From positions 124,001-188,000 of the forward strand of contig NZ_FNBB01000008.1 in the NCBI RefSeq assembly GCF_900102105.1: a stretch of DNA of 64,000 bases. The letters run 5' to 3'. The notes under the pieces were generated by a model. It worked only from the letters and a program-made list of their open reading frames with translations. It had not been told where the DNA came from and did not search any database. Both the position numbers and the translations under genes were made by a program. Positions 38,670-47,747 of this stretch are shown here, piece after piece. The DNA comes from Agrobacterium pusense (GTDB taxonomy: Bacteria; Pseudomonadota; Alphaproteobacteria; Rhizobiales; Rhizobiaceae). Each line of letters begins with the position of its first letter. The first letter of the stretch is position 1.

Positions 38670-38957
38670 TGATCGAACGGCGCGCTTTTTCGCCTCTGCC
38701 CTTGCATTCCGGGCAAAAATCCGTATAAGCGCGCTGTTCACAACACCCGGTCCAATTGGCTGGTGGCTGAACGGAGGGCTGGTTCCGGTCACGGAACAGC
38801 AGGAACCATAAGGTTTTTCCGGCCTCCCGTGTCTCCGCTCTCGACCGTCTCGAACAACGCTTTTCTTGCTTTAAGGCTCACGCCTTTTCAGGAGCAGTCG
38901 TTGAGGCTTAGCGCCGTTGCCGGGTGAAGGACGAAACGCAAGAAAGGCAAAGCTTAA
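38670..38957 (+). promoter_or_regulatory. Leader/promoter region of the rpsF operon
   Basis: The 288 bases before rpsF hold several short inverted repeats: GGTTCC...GGAACC around TTCCGGTCACGGAA (about 38783-38807), AAGGCTCACGCCTT (38872-38885), and TTTCTTGC/GCAAGAAA bracketing the last 80 bases. In many bacteria the S6:S18 complex represses its own mRNA through a leader element, so an RNA control site is possible, but I cannot match the known motif. Confidence 0.35.
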
Positions 38958-39389
38958 ATGGCTCTTTACGAACACATCTTCCTTGCCCGGCAGGATATTT
39001 CTGCCCAGCAGGTCGACGCACTTGTCGAGCAGTACAAGGGCGTTATCGAATCGTTCGGCGGCAAAGTCGGACGCATCGAGAACTGGGGTCTGAAGTCCCT
39101 CACCTACCGCATCAAGAAGAACCGCAAGGCTCACTACGCTCTCATGGACATCGACGCTCCGGCGGCCGCCATCCATGAAGTCGAGCGCCAGATGCGCATC
39201 AACGAAGACGTTCTTCGCTACATGACCATCGCCGTCGAAGCCCACGAAGAAGGCCCGTCCGCGATGATGCAGAAGCGCGACCGTGACGACCGTCCGCGCC
39301 GCGATGGCGACCGTCCGGACCGTGGCCCGCGTGAAGATCGTGGTCCCCGCGAAGACCGTCCGCGCCGTCCGCGCGAAGACCGTGCATAA
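38958..39389 (+). CDS. rpsF: 30S ribosomal protein S6
   Basis: A 143-residue S6 protein: [20 protein letters not shown], the [20 protein letters not shown] core and [13 protein letters not shown]. The C-terminal 40 residues form a charged Arg/Asp/Pro/Gly tail with repeated PRED/GPRED units, longer than the E. coli tail. S6 binds the 30S platform with S18, whose gene follows 13 bp later. Confidence 0.97.
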   Translation: MALYEHIFLARQDISAQQVDALVEQYKGVIESFGGKVGRIENWGLKSLTYRIKKNRKAHYALMDIDAPAAAIHEVERQMRINEDVLRYMTIAVEAHEEGPSAMMQKRDRDDRPRRDGDRPDRGPREDRGPREDRPRRPREDRA

Positions 39390-39402
39390 GGAGAATTGAC
39401 CA

Positions 39403-39651
39403 ATGGCTGACGCATCCTCTTCCCAGGCACGCCGCCCGTTCCACCGCCGTCGCAAGACGTGCCCCTTCTCCGGCGCCAACGCTCCGAAGATCGACTACAA
39501 GGACGTACGTCTCCTGCAGCGCTACATTTCCGAGCGTGGCAAGATCGTTCCTTCTCGCATCACGGCCGTTTCCCAGAAGAAGCAGCGCGAACTCGCCCAG
39601 GCGATCAAGCGCGCCCGTTTCCTCGGCCTGCTGCCCTACGTTGTAGCGTAA
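39403..39651 (+). CDS. rpsR: 30S ribosomal protein S18
   Basis: An 82-residue basic protein with the S18 segments [20 protein letters not shown] and RQLAxAIKRARxLGLLPY-type ending [17 protein letters not shown]. It pairs with S6 on the 30S platform. A strong terminator hairpin follows. Confidence 0.98.
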   Translation: MADASSSQARRPFHRRRKTCPFSGANAPKIDYKDVRLLQRYISERGKIVPSRITAVSQKKQRELAQAIKRARFLGLLPYVVA

Positions 39652-39658
39652 TGAATTG

Positions 39659-39691
39659 AAGCGGGGCTGCGTTTAACGCGGCCTCGCTTTT
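39659..39691 (+). terminator. Terminator or attenuator after rpsR
   Basis: AAGCGGGGCTGCGT pairs with ACGCGGCCTCGCTT (14 pairs including two G-T) around a TTA loop, followed by TTTT (39688-39691). Because the DUF2232 gene and rplI usually share this operon, it may act as a partial terminator. Confidence 0.75.
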
Positions 39692-39796
39692 CCAGATCCT
39701 TCCGCGTTGGGCGCGGATCGATACTCTAAATCCCATGTTGGGGATGAGGCTCTCACGAGCGATCCTCTAACTGCTTAGTTTCAGCAGGACAGCGAA

Positions 39797-40771
39797 GTGC
39801 AAAAGTTGAACCAGACAGTGCTGATCTCCGGCGTTCTCGCCGGCATATGCGCCGCGTTTTTAACGCTTGGCGCAACGGCACAGTCGTCCTTTTCCTTCCT
39901 GCTCTATGCCGGTTCCGCCATGCCGATCCTGATCGCAGGCATGGGCTGGGGTAATCGCGCCGCCATCGTCGCCATCATCACCACCGCCATCATCGGTGCG
40001 CTGGTCATGTCGCCGCTGTTTGCGCTGACCATCGCGATCTTCACGCTGATCCCGGCGGGCTGGCTTTCGCATCTCGCCAATCTGGCGCGCCCGGCTTCCG
40101 AAATCGGCGGCCCGGATGATCTGCTTGCCTGGTATCCGCTCTCCGGCATCGTGCTGCACCTGTGCATTCTGGTTTCGGTCGCCGTCGTCATTCTTGGCTG
40201 GATGATCGGTTACGGTCCTGATCTGGTCGCGCGCATGGTCGATATCATGATGACATCGGTGCAGAACCGCGAACCGCTGTTCGAGCCCAATGCAGAGGCG
40301 CTGGCGCAAACGAAATCGCTGCTGGTGCTGATGCTGCCGATCGTTCAGGGCGGCCTCTGGGTCATCCTTCTGTTTGCGGCCTATTATTTCGCGACCCGGC
40401 TAGTCGGCTCTTTCGGCAAGGGCCTGCGCCCGCGTGAGGACATTCCCTCGGCACTGCGCATGCATCGCAACGCGATCTTCATTTTTCTGGCCGGCATTCT
40501 CGCCATGTTCCTTGGCGGCGTGGCGGCCATGATCGGCGCGGTCATCTGCGGCACCTTTGGCGCGGGCTTCCTGATGGCGGGTTATGCCTCGCTGCACAAG
40601 CGCGCCCGCGGCAAGGACTGGCGCCTGCCGGTCCTCATTCTCGCATATCTCTCGGCGGTCTTTGTCTTTCCGCTGTTCATCATTCTCGTGTTCGGCCTCA
40701 GCGACGTGCGCAGCACGATCTCCCTGACGCCGGCGCGGAAAACCGACACTACGAACGAAACCAAACCATAG
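39797..40771 (+). CDS. DUF2232 membrane protein
   Basis: A 324-residue protein with about eight hydrophobic segments (for example [67 protein letters not shown]). It matches the DUF2232 (YybS-like) membrane proteins that lie between rpsR and rplI in many alphaproteobacteria. The function is unknown. The start is GTG at 39797; rplI follows 14 bp later. Confidence 0.85.
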   Translation: MQKLNQTVLISGVLAGICAAFLTLGATAQSSFSFLLYAGSAMPILIAGMGWGNRAAIVAIITTAIIGALVMSPLFALTIAIFTLIPAGWLSHLANLARPASEIGGPDDLLAWYPLSGIVLHLCILVSVAVVILGWMIGYGPDLVARMVDIMMTSVQNREPLFEPNAEALAQTKSLLVLMLPIVQGGLWVILLFAAYYFATRLVGSFGKGLRPREDIPSALRMHRNAIFIFLAGILAMFLGGVAAMIGAVICGTFGAGFLMAGYASLHKRARGKDWRLPVLILAYLSAVFVFPLFIILVFGLSDVRSTISLTPARKTDTTNETKP

Positions 40772-40785
40772 AAAGGATCAAGAAG

Positions 40786-41361
40786 ATGGACGTTATTCTT
40801 CTCGAACGCATCAACAAGCTCGGCCAGATGGGCGAAACCGTCAAGGTTCGCGACGGCTATGCCCGTAACTTCCTGCTGCCGCAGGGCAAGGCGCTGCGCG
40901 CCAACGCCGCCAACAAGACCCGTTTCGAAACCGAGCGCGCAACGCTCGAAGCTCGTAACCTCGAGCGCAAGTCGGAAGCCCAGAAGGTTGCCGAAGCACT
41001 CGAAGGCAAGTCCTTCATCGTTGTCCGTTCGGCTGGCGAAACCGGTCAGCTGTACGGTTCTGTTGCTGCCCGCGACGTCGTTGAAATCCTGGCTGCCGAA
41101 GGCTTCAACATCGGCCGCAACCAGGTTGAGCTGAACACGCCGATCAAGACCATCGGCCTGCACAACGTTACCCTGCACCTGCATGCCGAAGTCGAGCTGC
41201 AGGTCGAGCTGAACGTTGCCCGTTCGGCTGAAGAAGCAGAGCGTCAGGCCAAGGGCGAAAGCCTCACCTCCGCTGACGCCATCTACGGCGTTGACGAAGA
41301 CGCGCTGCGTCCGGAAGACTTCTTCGATCCGGAAGCTGACCGCGACGGCGACGACGAGTAA
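40786..41361 (+). CDS. rplI: 50S ribosomal protein L9
   Basis: A 191-residue L9 protein with the N-terminal [21 protein letters not shown] and signature [14 protein letters not shown], a long helix and a C-terminal globular domain. It is about 40 residues longer than E. coli L9 owing to an acidic C-terminal tail ([20 protein letters not shown]). A textbook terminator follows. Confidence 0.97.
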   Translation: MDVILLERINKLGQMGETVKVRDGYARNFLLPQGKALRANAANKTRFETERATLEARNLERKSEAQKVAEALEGKSFIVVRSAGETGQLYGSVAARDVVEILAAEGFNIGRNQVELNTPIKTIGLHNVTLHLHAEVELQVELNVARSAEEAERQAKGESLTSADAIYGVDEDALRPEDFFDPEADRDGDDE

Positions 41362-41385
41362 GATCTGACCTAACGGTCAAAGGAA

Positions 41386-41415
41386 AACCCCGGATGGCGA
41401 CATCCGGGGTTTTTT
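41386..41415 (+). terminator. Rho-independent terminator after rplI
   Basis: AACCCCGGATG-GCGA-CATCCGGGGTT is a perfect 11-bp stem with a tetraloop, followed by six T residues (41410-41415), 24 bp past the rplI stop. Confidence 0.95.
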
Positions 41416-41466
41416 GTTGGGTTGATTTCGCGGAGGAATACCCCCCTCTGCAAACTCAACGCCAGA

Positions 41467-42579
41467 CTACCTCGCCGCCGTCTCCGCCCCATCGGGCGCC
41501 TTGCTCTTGTCCACATGCACCACCACAGACATGCCCGGCGAAAGTTCTGCCGCCAGCGGCTGATCCGCGTCGATGGTGATGCGCACACCGAGACGCTGGG
41601 CGATTTTCACGAAATTGCCGGTCGCATTGTCGGGCTTGATGACGGCGAATTCCGAACCCGTGGCGGGCGAAAAACGCTCCACATGGCCGGTCAGCTTCCG
41701 GCGATGCAGCGCATCGACGGAAATCGTCACCGGTTGGCCAACCTGCATGCCCGCAAGCTGGGTTTCCTTGAAATTGGCGATAACCCAGACATCATGCGGC
41801 ACAACGGCCATCAGCTGCGTGCCGGCGGTGACATATTGGCCAGTGCGCACGCCGATTTCGCCGAGCCTGCCATCCACGGGCGCACGGATTTCGGTATTGG
41901 CGAGGTCGATCCGGGCAAGCTCGACGGCCGCTTCGGCATTTGCGACCGCAGCCTGCAGCGAACTGCGGTTAACGATGATGGTCTGCAGATCCTGCCGTGA
42001 AACCTCAAGGGCGGCTTTTGCCTGGGAGAGCGATGCCCGCGCCTTTTCCAGTGCGGCATGGGCTTCTTCCTGAAGGCTGGAAGTTCCCACACCGCTTTTT
42101 ATGAGATTATCCTGCCGGTCGGATGCCAGTTGGGCCTGTTTCAGCGAGGCTTCGGCGCTGTCGACCGCGGCCTGGCTGGAAAGAATATGGGCATTGGCTG
42201 CATTTTCCTGCTGGCGGGAATTATCGAGAGCCGCCTTTTGCGTATCGAGCGTTGCTTCCGCCTGCGCCTGTTTCTGGCGATAGATGCGGTCATCGATCTT
42301 CGCCAGCAAAGCACCCTGCTTCACCTCCTGATAATCCTTCACCGGCACATCCACGACATATCCGCTGACCTGCGGGCTCATGGTCGTGACGTAACCGCGC
42401 ACGAAGGCGTTGTCGGTCATTTCCACGGTGGAGAGAAAGGGCGGCAGCCGCCAGGCGTAAAGCACGAGCGCAACACCGGCGAAACCGCCGAGCAGCACGA
42501 GAATGGAAACGGGAGTAAAAAACTTCTTCAACATTTTGGCACTCTTGGAAGGTTCAAGACTGGGGGGCCGGTGCGGCAT
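41467..42579 (-). CDS. emrA: EmrA-type membrane fusion protein (HlyD family)
   Basis: A 370-residue periplasmic adaptor: one N-terminal membrane segment (VSILVLLGGFAGVALVLYAW), a biotinyl-lipoyl-like half (AFVRGYVTTMSPQVSGYVVDVPVKDYQEVKQGALLAKID), a long coiled coil (about 100-215) and the matching second half (NTEIRAPVDGRLGEIGVRTGQYVTAG). It links the EmrB-type pump to an outer-membrane channel in multidrug efflux. GGAGG lies about 6 bp before the ATG at 42579, which lies inside the end of the pump gene (26-bp overlap). Confidence 0.92.
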   Translation of the reverse strand: MPHRPPSLEPSKSAKMLKKFFTPVSILVLLGGFAGVALVLYAWRLPPFLSTVEMTDNAFVRGYVTTMSPQVSGYVVDVPVKDYQEVKQGALLAKIDDRIYRQKQAQAEATLDTQKAALDNSRQQENAANAHILSSQAAVDSAEASLKQAQLASDRQDNLIKSGVGTSSLQEEAHAALEKARASLSQAKAALEVSRQDLQTIIVNRSSLQAAVANAEAAVELARIDLANTEIRAPVDGRLGEIGVRTGQYVTAGTQLMAVVPHDVWVIANFKETQLAGMQVGQPVTISVDALHRRKLTGHVERFSPATGSEFAVIKPDNATGNFVKIAQRLGVRITIDADQPLAAELSPGMSVVVHVDKSKAPDGAETAAR

Positions 42580-44296
42580 CGATGTCCTCCGGGAAAAGGA
42601 AGGGGCGGATGCGCAACCATGCGAGGTGGATCAAAAGCGCGGTCAGCGCCAGCGCGGAAACGACGGAGATGAGCAGGAACGTGTCATTATAGGCAAGCAC
42701 ATAGGCTTCCCGGCTGACCTGCTGGCCAAGCAGCGACAATCCCTCCGCCTTCAGCAATGCCGGATCGGTGATGACATGGCTGTAAGCACCGGAAAGCTGG
42801 GAGACACGCTGGGCAACGAGAGGGTTGGTGAGCAGGATATTCTCCACCAGCACATTGGAGTGGAATTTCTCCCGCAGCGTTACGAAACTGCCGAGCAGGC
42901 CCGTCATCAGCATGGAACCGGTGATCTGCGTAAATAGGAAGATGGTGATGAAGTTCACCAGATAAGGCGCACCCCGTGCCAGTGCTGCGCCGAAACCCTT
43001 CGCCATGACAGGCGGCAGGAACATGGCCGCACCGAAGGCGATCATCATCTGGCTGAGATACATCTGTTCGGGGCGGGTGAGGTTCGTCGACTGGCTGTCC
43101 ATAAATGAACCAGCCGCGATCAGTGTCAACGCAATGACATGGGCGGTTTCGACATATTTCGTCAACATCAGCCATGCGCAGGCCGCCCCGCCAAGAATGG
43201 TGGCAAGCAGCACGAGGGCATAAAGCATGGTGGTCTGGTCGTTGAGCAAGCCAAGCTGCTGATAGAAGCTGACCGCGGTGGAGGATTGTTCCGACGAGAC
43301 CGCCCGGTAGACAAGCAGGACGGCAATGGCGTGCAGGTTGGTTTTGGAGAAAATCCAGCGCAGGTCGAGCAACGGGTTCTTACGCGGCAATTCGATGAAA
43401 GCCATCAGTGTCAGAAGCGCGATGGATGTCGCCAGCAGCGCGCCAAGCCACCAGGTTTCGAACCACCAGTAGAACCGGCCGAGCGTCAGCATGACTGCAA
43501 GGCAACCGAGACCGCCCGCAAACAGGAGATAGCTGAGGATATCCATACGCTCGATCACCTTCGCACGCGGCGGCGGTGTGACCTTGAGGACGTAAATCAT
43601 GGCGAAGGAAATCAGCGCAAAACCGACTTCCATCGAATAAAGGGCATTCCAGCCATCGATCGCCAGCAGCGAGGGTGACACCATGCGCGCAAGCGGCGCC
43701 GACAACAGCGTACCTGTCAGTGCAATGCTGAATCCCAGCGAGAATTTTCGTGCGGGCGGAAAGGCCTCAAGAATATAGAGAAAGCCGAGCGATGAAATCG
43801 GCGCGGCCGCCATGCCGCTGACGAACCGGATGACGATGGCCGAATGCAGGTCCGTCACGAAGAGGTTGAGGCAGGAAGCAACCACGAAGGCGATGATCGA
43901 AAGTTCGGCGAAGGGCCTCAGGCCATATTGCGCGCGCACCTTGAACAAGGCGATGGAAAAAGTGGCATAGGGTGCCATATAGGCAGCGGATAACCAGGCA
44001 ACCTCGGCCACCGTCGCCGAAAACTCGCCCTGCAGCTGGTAGATATTGGCCATGACGAGGTTCATGCCGAGGCCCTGCGTAATGAAAAACGACAGGCCTG
44101 CAAAAATGAAACACAGCCGCAGCCACAATGGCCGCTCCACCGGCTGAGGTGCAGCTGCGGCAGACGGAGCCTGCGTGCCGCTCCCGGCGCCGGCGTCCGG
44201 TGATCGAGCCGGGCCCGTCGTTTCTATGGGGCCATTGGCGGGCCTGTCCTTTTCGGCGGCGTCCGACGCTGCCGTTAGCGGTAAAGAGGTGCTCAC
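42554..44296 (-). CDS. emrB: EmrB-type MFS drug efflux transporter (DHA2)
   Basis: A 580-residue transporter with about 14 hydrophobic segments and a 50-residue polar N-terminal tail. The order (regulator, pump, adaptor) and size match EmrB/QacA-type proton antiporters that export lipophilic drugs, although the classical motif C is not clear. The start is GTG overlapping the marR stop by 4 bp (GTGA), so translation is coupled to the regulator. The substrate is not predictable. Confidence 0.9.
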   Translation of the reverse strand: MSTSLPLTAASDAAEKDRPANGPIETTGPARSPDAGAGSGTQAPSAAAAPQPVERPLWLRLCFIFAGLSFFITQGLGMNLVMANIYQLQGEFSATVAEVAWLSAAYMAPYATFSIALFKVRAQYGLRPFAELSIIAFVVASCLNLFVTDLHSAIVIRFVSGMAAAPISSLGFLYILEAFPPARKFSLGFSIALTGTLLSAPLARMVSPSLLAIDGWNALYSMEVGFALISFAMIYVLKVTPPPRAKVIERMDILSYLLFAGGLGCLAVMLTLGRFYWWFETWWLGALLATSIALLTLMAFIELPRKNPLLDLRWIFSKTNLHAIAVLLVYRAVSSEQSSTAVSFYQQLGLLNDQTTMLYALVLLATILGGAACAWLMLTKYVETAHVIALTLIAAGSFMDSQSTNLTRPEQMYLSQMMIAFGAAMFLPPVMAKGFGAALARGAPYLVNFITIFLFTQITGSMLMTGLLGSFVTLREKFHSNVLVENILLTNPLVAQRVSQLSGAYSHVITDPALLKAEGLSLLGQQVSREAYVLAYNDTFLLISVVSALALTALLIHLAWLRIRPFLFPEDIDAAPAPQS

Positions 44297-44748
44297 GATT
44301 GCGCCCTCCCCGCTGCAAGATTTTGCAGATTGGCCGAAAGCCGCCGCATGACATCCAGCGCCATTGCCAGCTCCTGCGAGGAGATATCGGCGGCGATTTC
44401 CGAACGCAGCGACTTTGCCATTTCCTGCACCGTCTGCGAGGTTTCTTCGCCCTCCGCCGTCATGTGAATACGTTTGGCACGCCGGTCGTTCTCATCGGAT
44501 CGGCGTTCGATGAGGTTCTGCTTCTCCATGCCATCAAGCACCCGCACCAGTGTCGGTGTCTCGATTTCCATTTCCTCCGCGAGCTCCGTCTGCGTCAACG
44601 GTCCGCGCCGCGAGAGCGCGAAAAGCGCACGCGCACGCGCCAGCGTCAGCCCACTTTCCCCTACCCGCGCATCGAAAAACGCGCGCAGTTTGCGGGTAAA
44701 AGCGGAAACTTCATCGAGAAGCTGTTCCTTGTCGGTCTCGCGGGACAT
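44293..44748 (-). CDS. MarR-family transcriptional regulator
   Basis: A 151-residue winged-helix protein: recognition region TQTELAEEMEIETPTLVRVLDGMEKQNLIE and wing RRSDENDRRAKRIHMTAEGEE, both typical MarR. It is the first gene of the efflux unit and should repress it through the palindrome just upstream, releasing when it binds a toxic ligand. The inducer is unknown. Confidence 0.93.
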   Translation of the reverse strand: MSRETDKEQLLDEVSAFTRKLRAFFDARVGESGLTLARARALFALSRRGPLTQTELAEEMEIETPTLVRVLDGMEKQNLIERRSDENDRRAKRIHMTAEGEETSQTVQEMAKSLRSEIAADISSQELAMALDVMRRLSANLQNLAAGRAQS

Positions 44749-45057
44749 GTCAGCAAGCCTTATAATTAGTACACTACTTATTTTCTGCCTATTTATTCGT
44801 AAGGCTGACGATTTTCAAGTTTCTTTCGTGCCGGGTCTGCCATGCGGTAAACTCATGGCGGCGAATCACGTTGCCGGGAAATTTCCCGCTTTGTCCCCAT
44901 CCCGCCTGTGGATTGCTGGGGACAACTGAAGATGTGATCCGACTTCGCTCAGCGGACGTCGGCCTGCCATGGAGTGTTGCAACAATATCATTGACTGCAA
45001 TGGCACAGAAAGCCAAACCCGAGGTGTAAGAACAGGCAAAGGGAGATCGCGCAAACC
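44749..45057. other. 309-bp divergent gap between marR and dnaB
   Basis: It contains the MarR operator (44762-44781), a 9-bp inverted repeat TTGTCCCCA/TGGGGACAA (44891-44899 and 44917-44925) and, between its arms, TGTGGATTG, which differs from a DnaA box (TGTGGATAA) at two positions. I see no gene here. Confidence 0.5.
44762..44781 (-). promoter_or_regulatory. Candidate MarR operator
   Basis: Read on the minus strand, ATAAGTAGTGTACTAATTAT is a 20-bp imperfect palindrome (8 of 10 pairs match) starting 13 bp upstream of the marR start. It is AT-rich and overlaps the expected promoter. Confidence 0.6.
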
Positions 45058-46554
45058 ATGAACGACGCTGTGAGAAAGATCACCCCCGCGCAACCGGCGG
45101 AACCGCATTACCGCGAAGCGCCGAACAATATCGAGGCCGAACAGGCGCTGCTCGGCGCCATCCTCGTCAATAACGACGCCTATTACCGCGTATCGGACTT
45201 CTTGAAGCCCGTTCACCTCTACGAACCGCTGCACCGCAAGATTTTCGAGGTGGCAGGCGATATCATCCGCATGGGCAAGACCGCCAATCCGGTGACGATC
45301 AAAACCTTCCTGCCGGCCGACGACAAGATCGGCGACCTGACGGTGGCGCAGTATCTCGCGCGTCTGGCGGCAGAAGCCGTGTCGATCATCAACGCGGAAG
45401 ATTACGGCCGGGCGATCTATGATCTGGCGCTGCGCCGCGCGCTGATCCAGATCGGCGAGGATGTCGTCAACATCGCCTATGACGCGCCCTTGGACATGCC
45501 GCCGCAGGCACAGATCGAAGACACCGAACGGCGCCTGTTCGAACTGGCGGAAACCGGCCGTTACGACGGCGGCTTCCAGTCGTTCAACGACGCGGTGGCG
45601 CTGGCGATCGACATGGCGGGCGCGGCCTTCGAGCGCGACGGTAACCTCTCCGGCATCTCCACGGGCATCCACTCGCTTGACGCCCGCATGGGTGGCTTGC
45701 AGCGTTCCGACCTTATCGTGCTTGCCGGTCGTCCGGGTATGGGCAAGACCTCGCTTGCGACCAACATCGCCTACAATATCGCCGCTTCCTATGAGCAGGA
45801 AGTGCAGCCGGACGGCTCGTTCAAGGCGAAAAATGGCGGCGTTGTCGGTTTCTACTCGCTCGAAATGTCCTCCGAACAGCTGGCAACGCGTATCATTTCA
45901 GAGCAGACCGAAGTTTCCTCGTCGAAAATCCGTCGCGGTGACATCACCGAGGCCGATTTCGAAAAACTCGTCGCCTGCTCACAGATGATGCAGAAGGTGC
46001 CGCTTTACATCGACCAGACCGGTGGTATCTCGATTGCCCAGCTTTCCGCGCGCGCCCGCCGCCTGAAGCGCCAGCGCGGCCTCGATGTTCTGGTGGTCGA
46101 CTACGTTCAGCTGATGACCGGCTCCGGCAAGAGCGGCGAAAACCGCGTGCAGGAAATCACCCAGATCACCACGGGCCTGAAGGCGTTGGGCAAGGAACTC
46201 AATGTTCCGATCATCGCGCTGTCACAGCTCTCCCGTGCGGTGGAAAGCCGCGAAGATAAGCGCCCGCAGCTTTCCGACCTGCGTGAATCAGGTTCCATCG
46301 AGCAGGACGCCGACGTGGTGCTGTTCGTGTTCCGCGAGGAATATTACGTCAAGAACATGGAGCCGCGCGATCCTGCCGATCCGAAATATGCCGAGTGGGA
46401 AGCGCTGTTCGACAAGGTAAAAGGCACGGCTGACGTCATCATCGCCAAGCAGCGTCACGGACCGACCGGCACCGTGAAGCTTGCCTTCCAGTCCGAATTC
46501 ACCCGCTTTACGGACCTGGCCGATCCGAGCTTCAGCCAATACGAAGAACATTGA
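45058..46554 (+). CDS. dnaB: Replicative DNA helicase DnaB
   Basis: DnaB is the hexameric 5'-3' helicase at the replication fork. The 498-residue protein has the N-terminal domain (NNIEAEQALLGAILVNNDAY), Walker A GRPGMGKTSL (near 227), the RecA-type EQDADVVLFVFREEYY and the Walker B LDVLVVDYVQLM. A 20-residue insertion after Walker A is visible (YEQEVQPDGSFKAKNGG), as in many alphaproteobacteria. A hairpin follows the stop. Confidence 0.97.
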   Translation: MNDAVRKITPAQPAEPHYREAPNNIEAEQALLGAILVNNDAYYRVSDFLKPVHLYEPLHRKIFEVAGDIIRMGKTANPVTIKTFLPADDKIGDLTVAQYLARLAAEAVSIINAEDYGRAIYDLALRRALIQIGEDVVNIAYDAPLDMPPQAQIEDTERRLFELAETGRYDGGFQSFNDAVALAIDMAGAAFERDGNLSGISTGIHSLDARMGGLQRSDLIVLAGRPGMGKTSLATNIAYNIAASYEQEVQPDGSFKAKNGGVVGFYSLEMSSEQLATRIISEQTEVSSSKIRRGDITEADFEKLVACSQMMQKVPLYIDQTGGISIAQLSARARRLKRQRGLDVLVVDYVQLMTGSGKSGENRVQEITQITTGLKALGKELNVPIIALSQLSRAVESREDKRPQLSDLRESGSIEQDADVVLFVFREEYYVKNMEPRDPADPKYAEWEALFDKVKGTADVIIAKQRHGPTGTVKLAFQSEFTRFTDLADPSFSQYEEH

Positions 46555-46567
46555 GGCGGCAATAATT

Positions 46568-46595
46568 GCCGAGAGGGTATGTTTACCGTCTCGGC
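46568..46595. terminator. Hairpin between convergent dnaB and azlD
   Basis: GCCGAGA/TCTCGGC with an inner GGTA/TACC around TGTT; one G-G mismatch. The T run after it is weak (TATTT), so it may act in both directions or need Rho. Confidence 0.5.
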
Positions 46596-46653
46596 TATTT
46601 CCCACGTTCCGGAAACAAGGCTCGAGTCCTTTCAAGACGTTTGTGGCTTTTTC

Positions 46654-46956
46654 TTACAATCCGATTCCACGCAGCAGCGCCACGGCAGCAACACCGAGCG
46701 TTGCGGCCGGCAGAAGGCTGAGGCGCAGCGCTGCAACCGCAGTGATTGCGCAGGCGATGGTTTCCGCCGGCCCGCTGGCGAGCGCCGTCGGCGTCACCAC
46801 GGCCATCAGGACGGCGGGCGGCACCACGCCAAGCGCCTTTTTCAGGCGCGGTGTCAGCGTAAAATGAGTGACCAGCAACAGGCCGCCGAGGCGTGTTGCG
46901 ACGGTTGCCGCCATCATGGCAAGGATTGTCAGCAGCGTATTCGGGTCGAGCGTCAT
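46654..46956 (-). CDS. azlD: AzlD-type branched-chain amino acid exporter small subunit
   Basis: A 100-residue protein with about four membrane segments (LLTILAMMAATVATRLGGLLL and others) matching AzlD. With AzlC it exports branched-chain amino acids or azaleucine-like analogues (BrnFE type). The ATG overlaps the azlC stop by 4 bp; the longer in-frame upstream extension is a shadow of azlC. Confidence 0.87.
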   Translation of the reverse strand: MTLDPNTLLTILAMMAATVATRLGGLLLVTHFTLTPRLKKALGVVPPAVLMAVVTPTALASGPAETIACAITAVAALRLSLLPAATLGVAAVALLRGIGL

Positions 46957-47657
46957 GCCGGCTGCTCCGCCTGTTCCTCGTGGCCGAAGGCGGCGACGGC
47001 GAGACCCGCCAGCGCGCCGGCGGCGATATACCACGCGCCGGGAACCAGCGCGTGGGTGAGATAGGCGGCGGCGGCGCTTGCCAGAAGCACGAAACCGGTT
47101 TCCCTGCCCTTCCAGAACCCCATGAGCAGCACGATGAAGACGGCGGGAAAGGCGAAATCCAGACCGATGACCGACATATCCCCCACCACTGAGCCGAGCA
47201 GCGCGCCGGCAAGGGTTGCGAGGTTCCAGACGAGATAGATCGAGAGCGCAGCGCCGGTGAAAAAGGCCGCCGTCAGCCTGTTTGCAATGACACGAAACTC
47301 CGACAACGCCCAGGATTCATCCGTCAGCACCAGCATGGCCGCATATTTCCGCCAGCCCCGGAAATCGTCCAGCTTGCCGGCGATGGAAGCGCTCATCAGC
47401 ACGTGGCGCAGATTGACGAGCAGCGCCGCAAAGCCGAGCGCGCTCCAGCTAGCCGGATGGGTCCATAAGTCCATCGCCACGAATTGCGAGCCGCCGGCGA
47501 AGACCAGCAGCGACATCAGCGAGGCTTCGAGCGGCGACAGGCCCTTGCCGATGGCGACCGCGCCAAACACGACGCCGATCGGCACCATGGCCACGAGCAA
47601 TGGCGCGGCGGCCCGTAATCCCGCGACGAATTCCGTCCTTTTATCCCATATCGACAT
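46953..47657 (-). CDS. azlC: AzlC-type branched-chain amino acid exporter large subunit
   Basis: A 234-residue membrane protein with the AzlC segments AAAPLLVAMVPIGVVFGAVA, SLMSLLVFAGGSQFVAMDLW and LVNLRHVLMSASIAGKL. It forms the two-part exporter with AzlD. GGGAG lies about 7 bp before the ATG at 47657. The AraC-type regulator gene lies upstream on the same strand. Confidence 0.9.
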   Translation of the reverse strand: MSIWDKRTEFVAGLRAAAPLLVAMVPIGVVFGAVAIGKGLSPLEASLMSLLVFAGGSQFVAMDLWTHPASWSALGFAALLVNLRHVLMSASIAGKLDDFRGWRKYAAMLVLTDESWALSEFRVIANRLTAAFFTGAALSIYLVWNLATLAGALLGSVVGDMSVIGLDFAFPAVFIVLLMGFWKGRETGFVLLASAAAAYLTHALVPGAWYIAAGALAGLAVAAFGHEEQAEQPA

Positions 47658-47716
47658 CGCTTTCTCCCTTTCAGGAGAGCGATTACGCGTAAGACATCCA
47701 CCGGTCTTGTACGAAA

Positions 47717-47726
47717 GTGACGTCAC
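47717..47726. promoter_or_regulatory. Perfect palindrome GTGACGTCAC between araC-type gene and azlC
   Basis: A perfect 10-bp palindrome lies 60 bp upstream of azlC in the 90-bp gap after the regulator gene. It could be a binding site, though AraC proteins more often use direct repeats. Confidence 0.35.
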
Positions 47727-47747
47727 ACAGGAATGCGTGTGCCGGCA

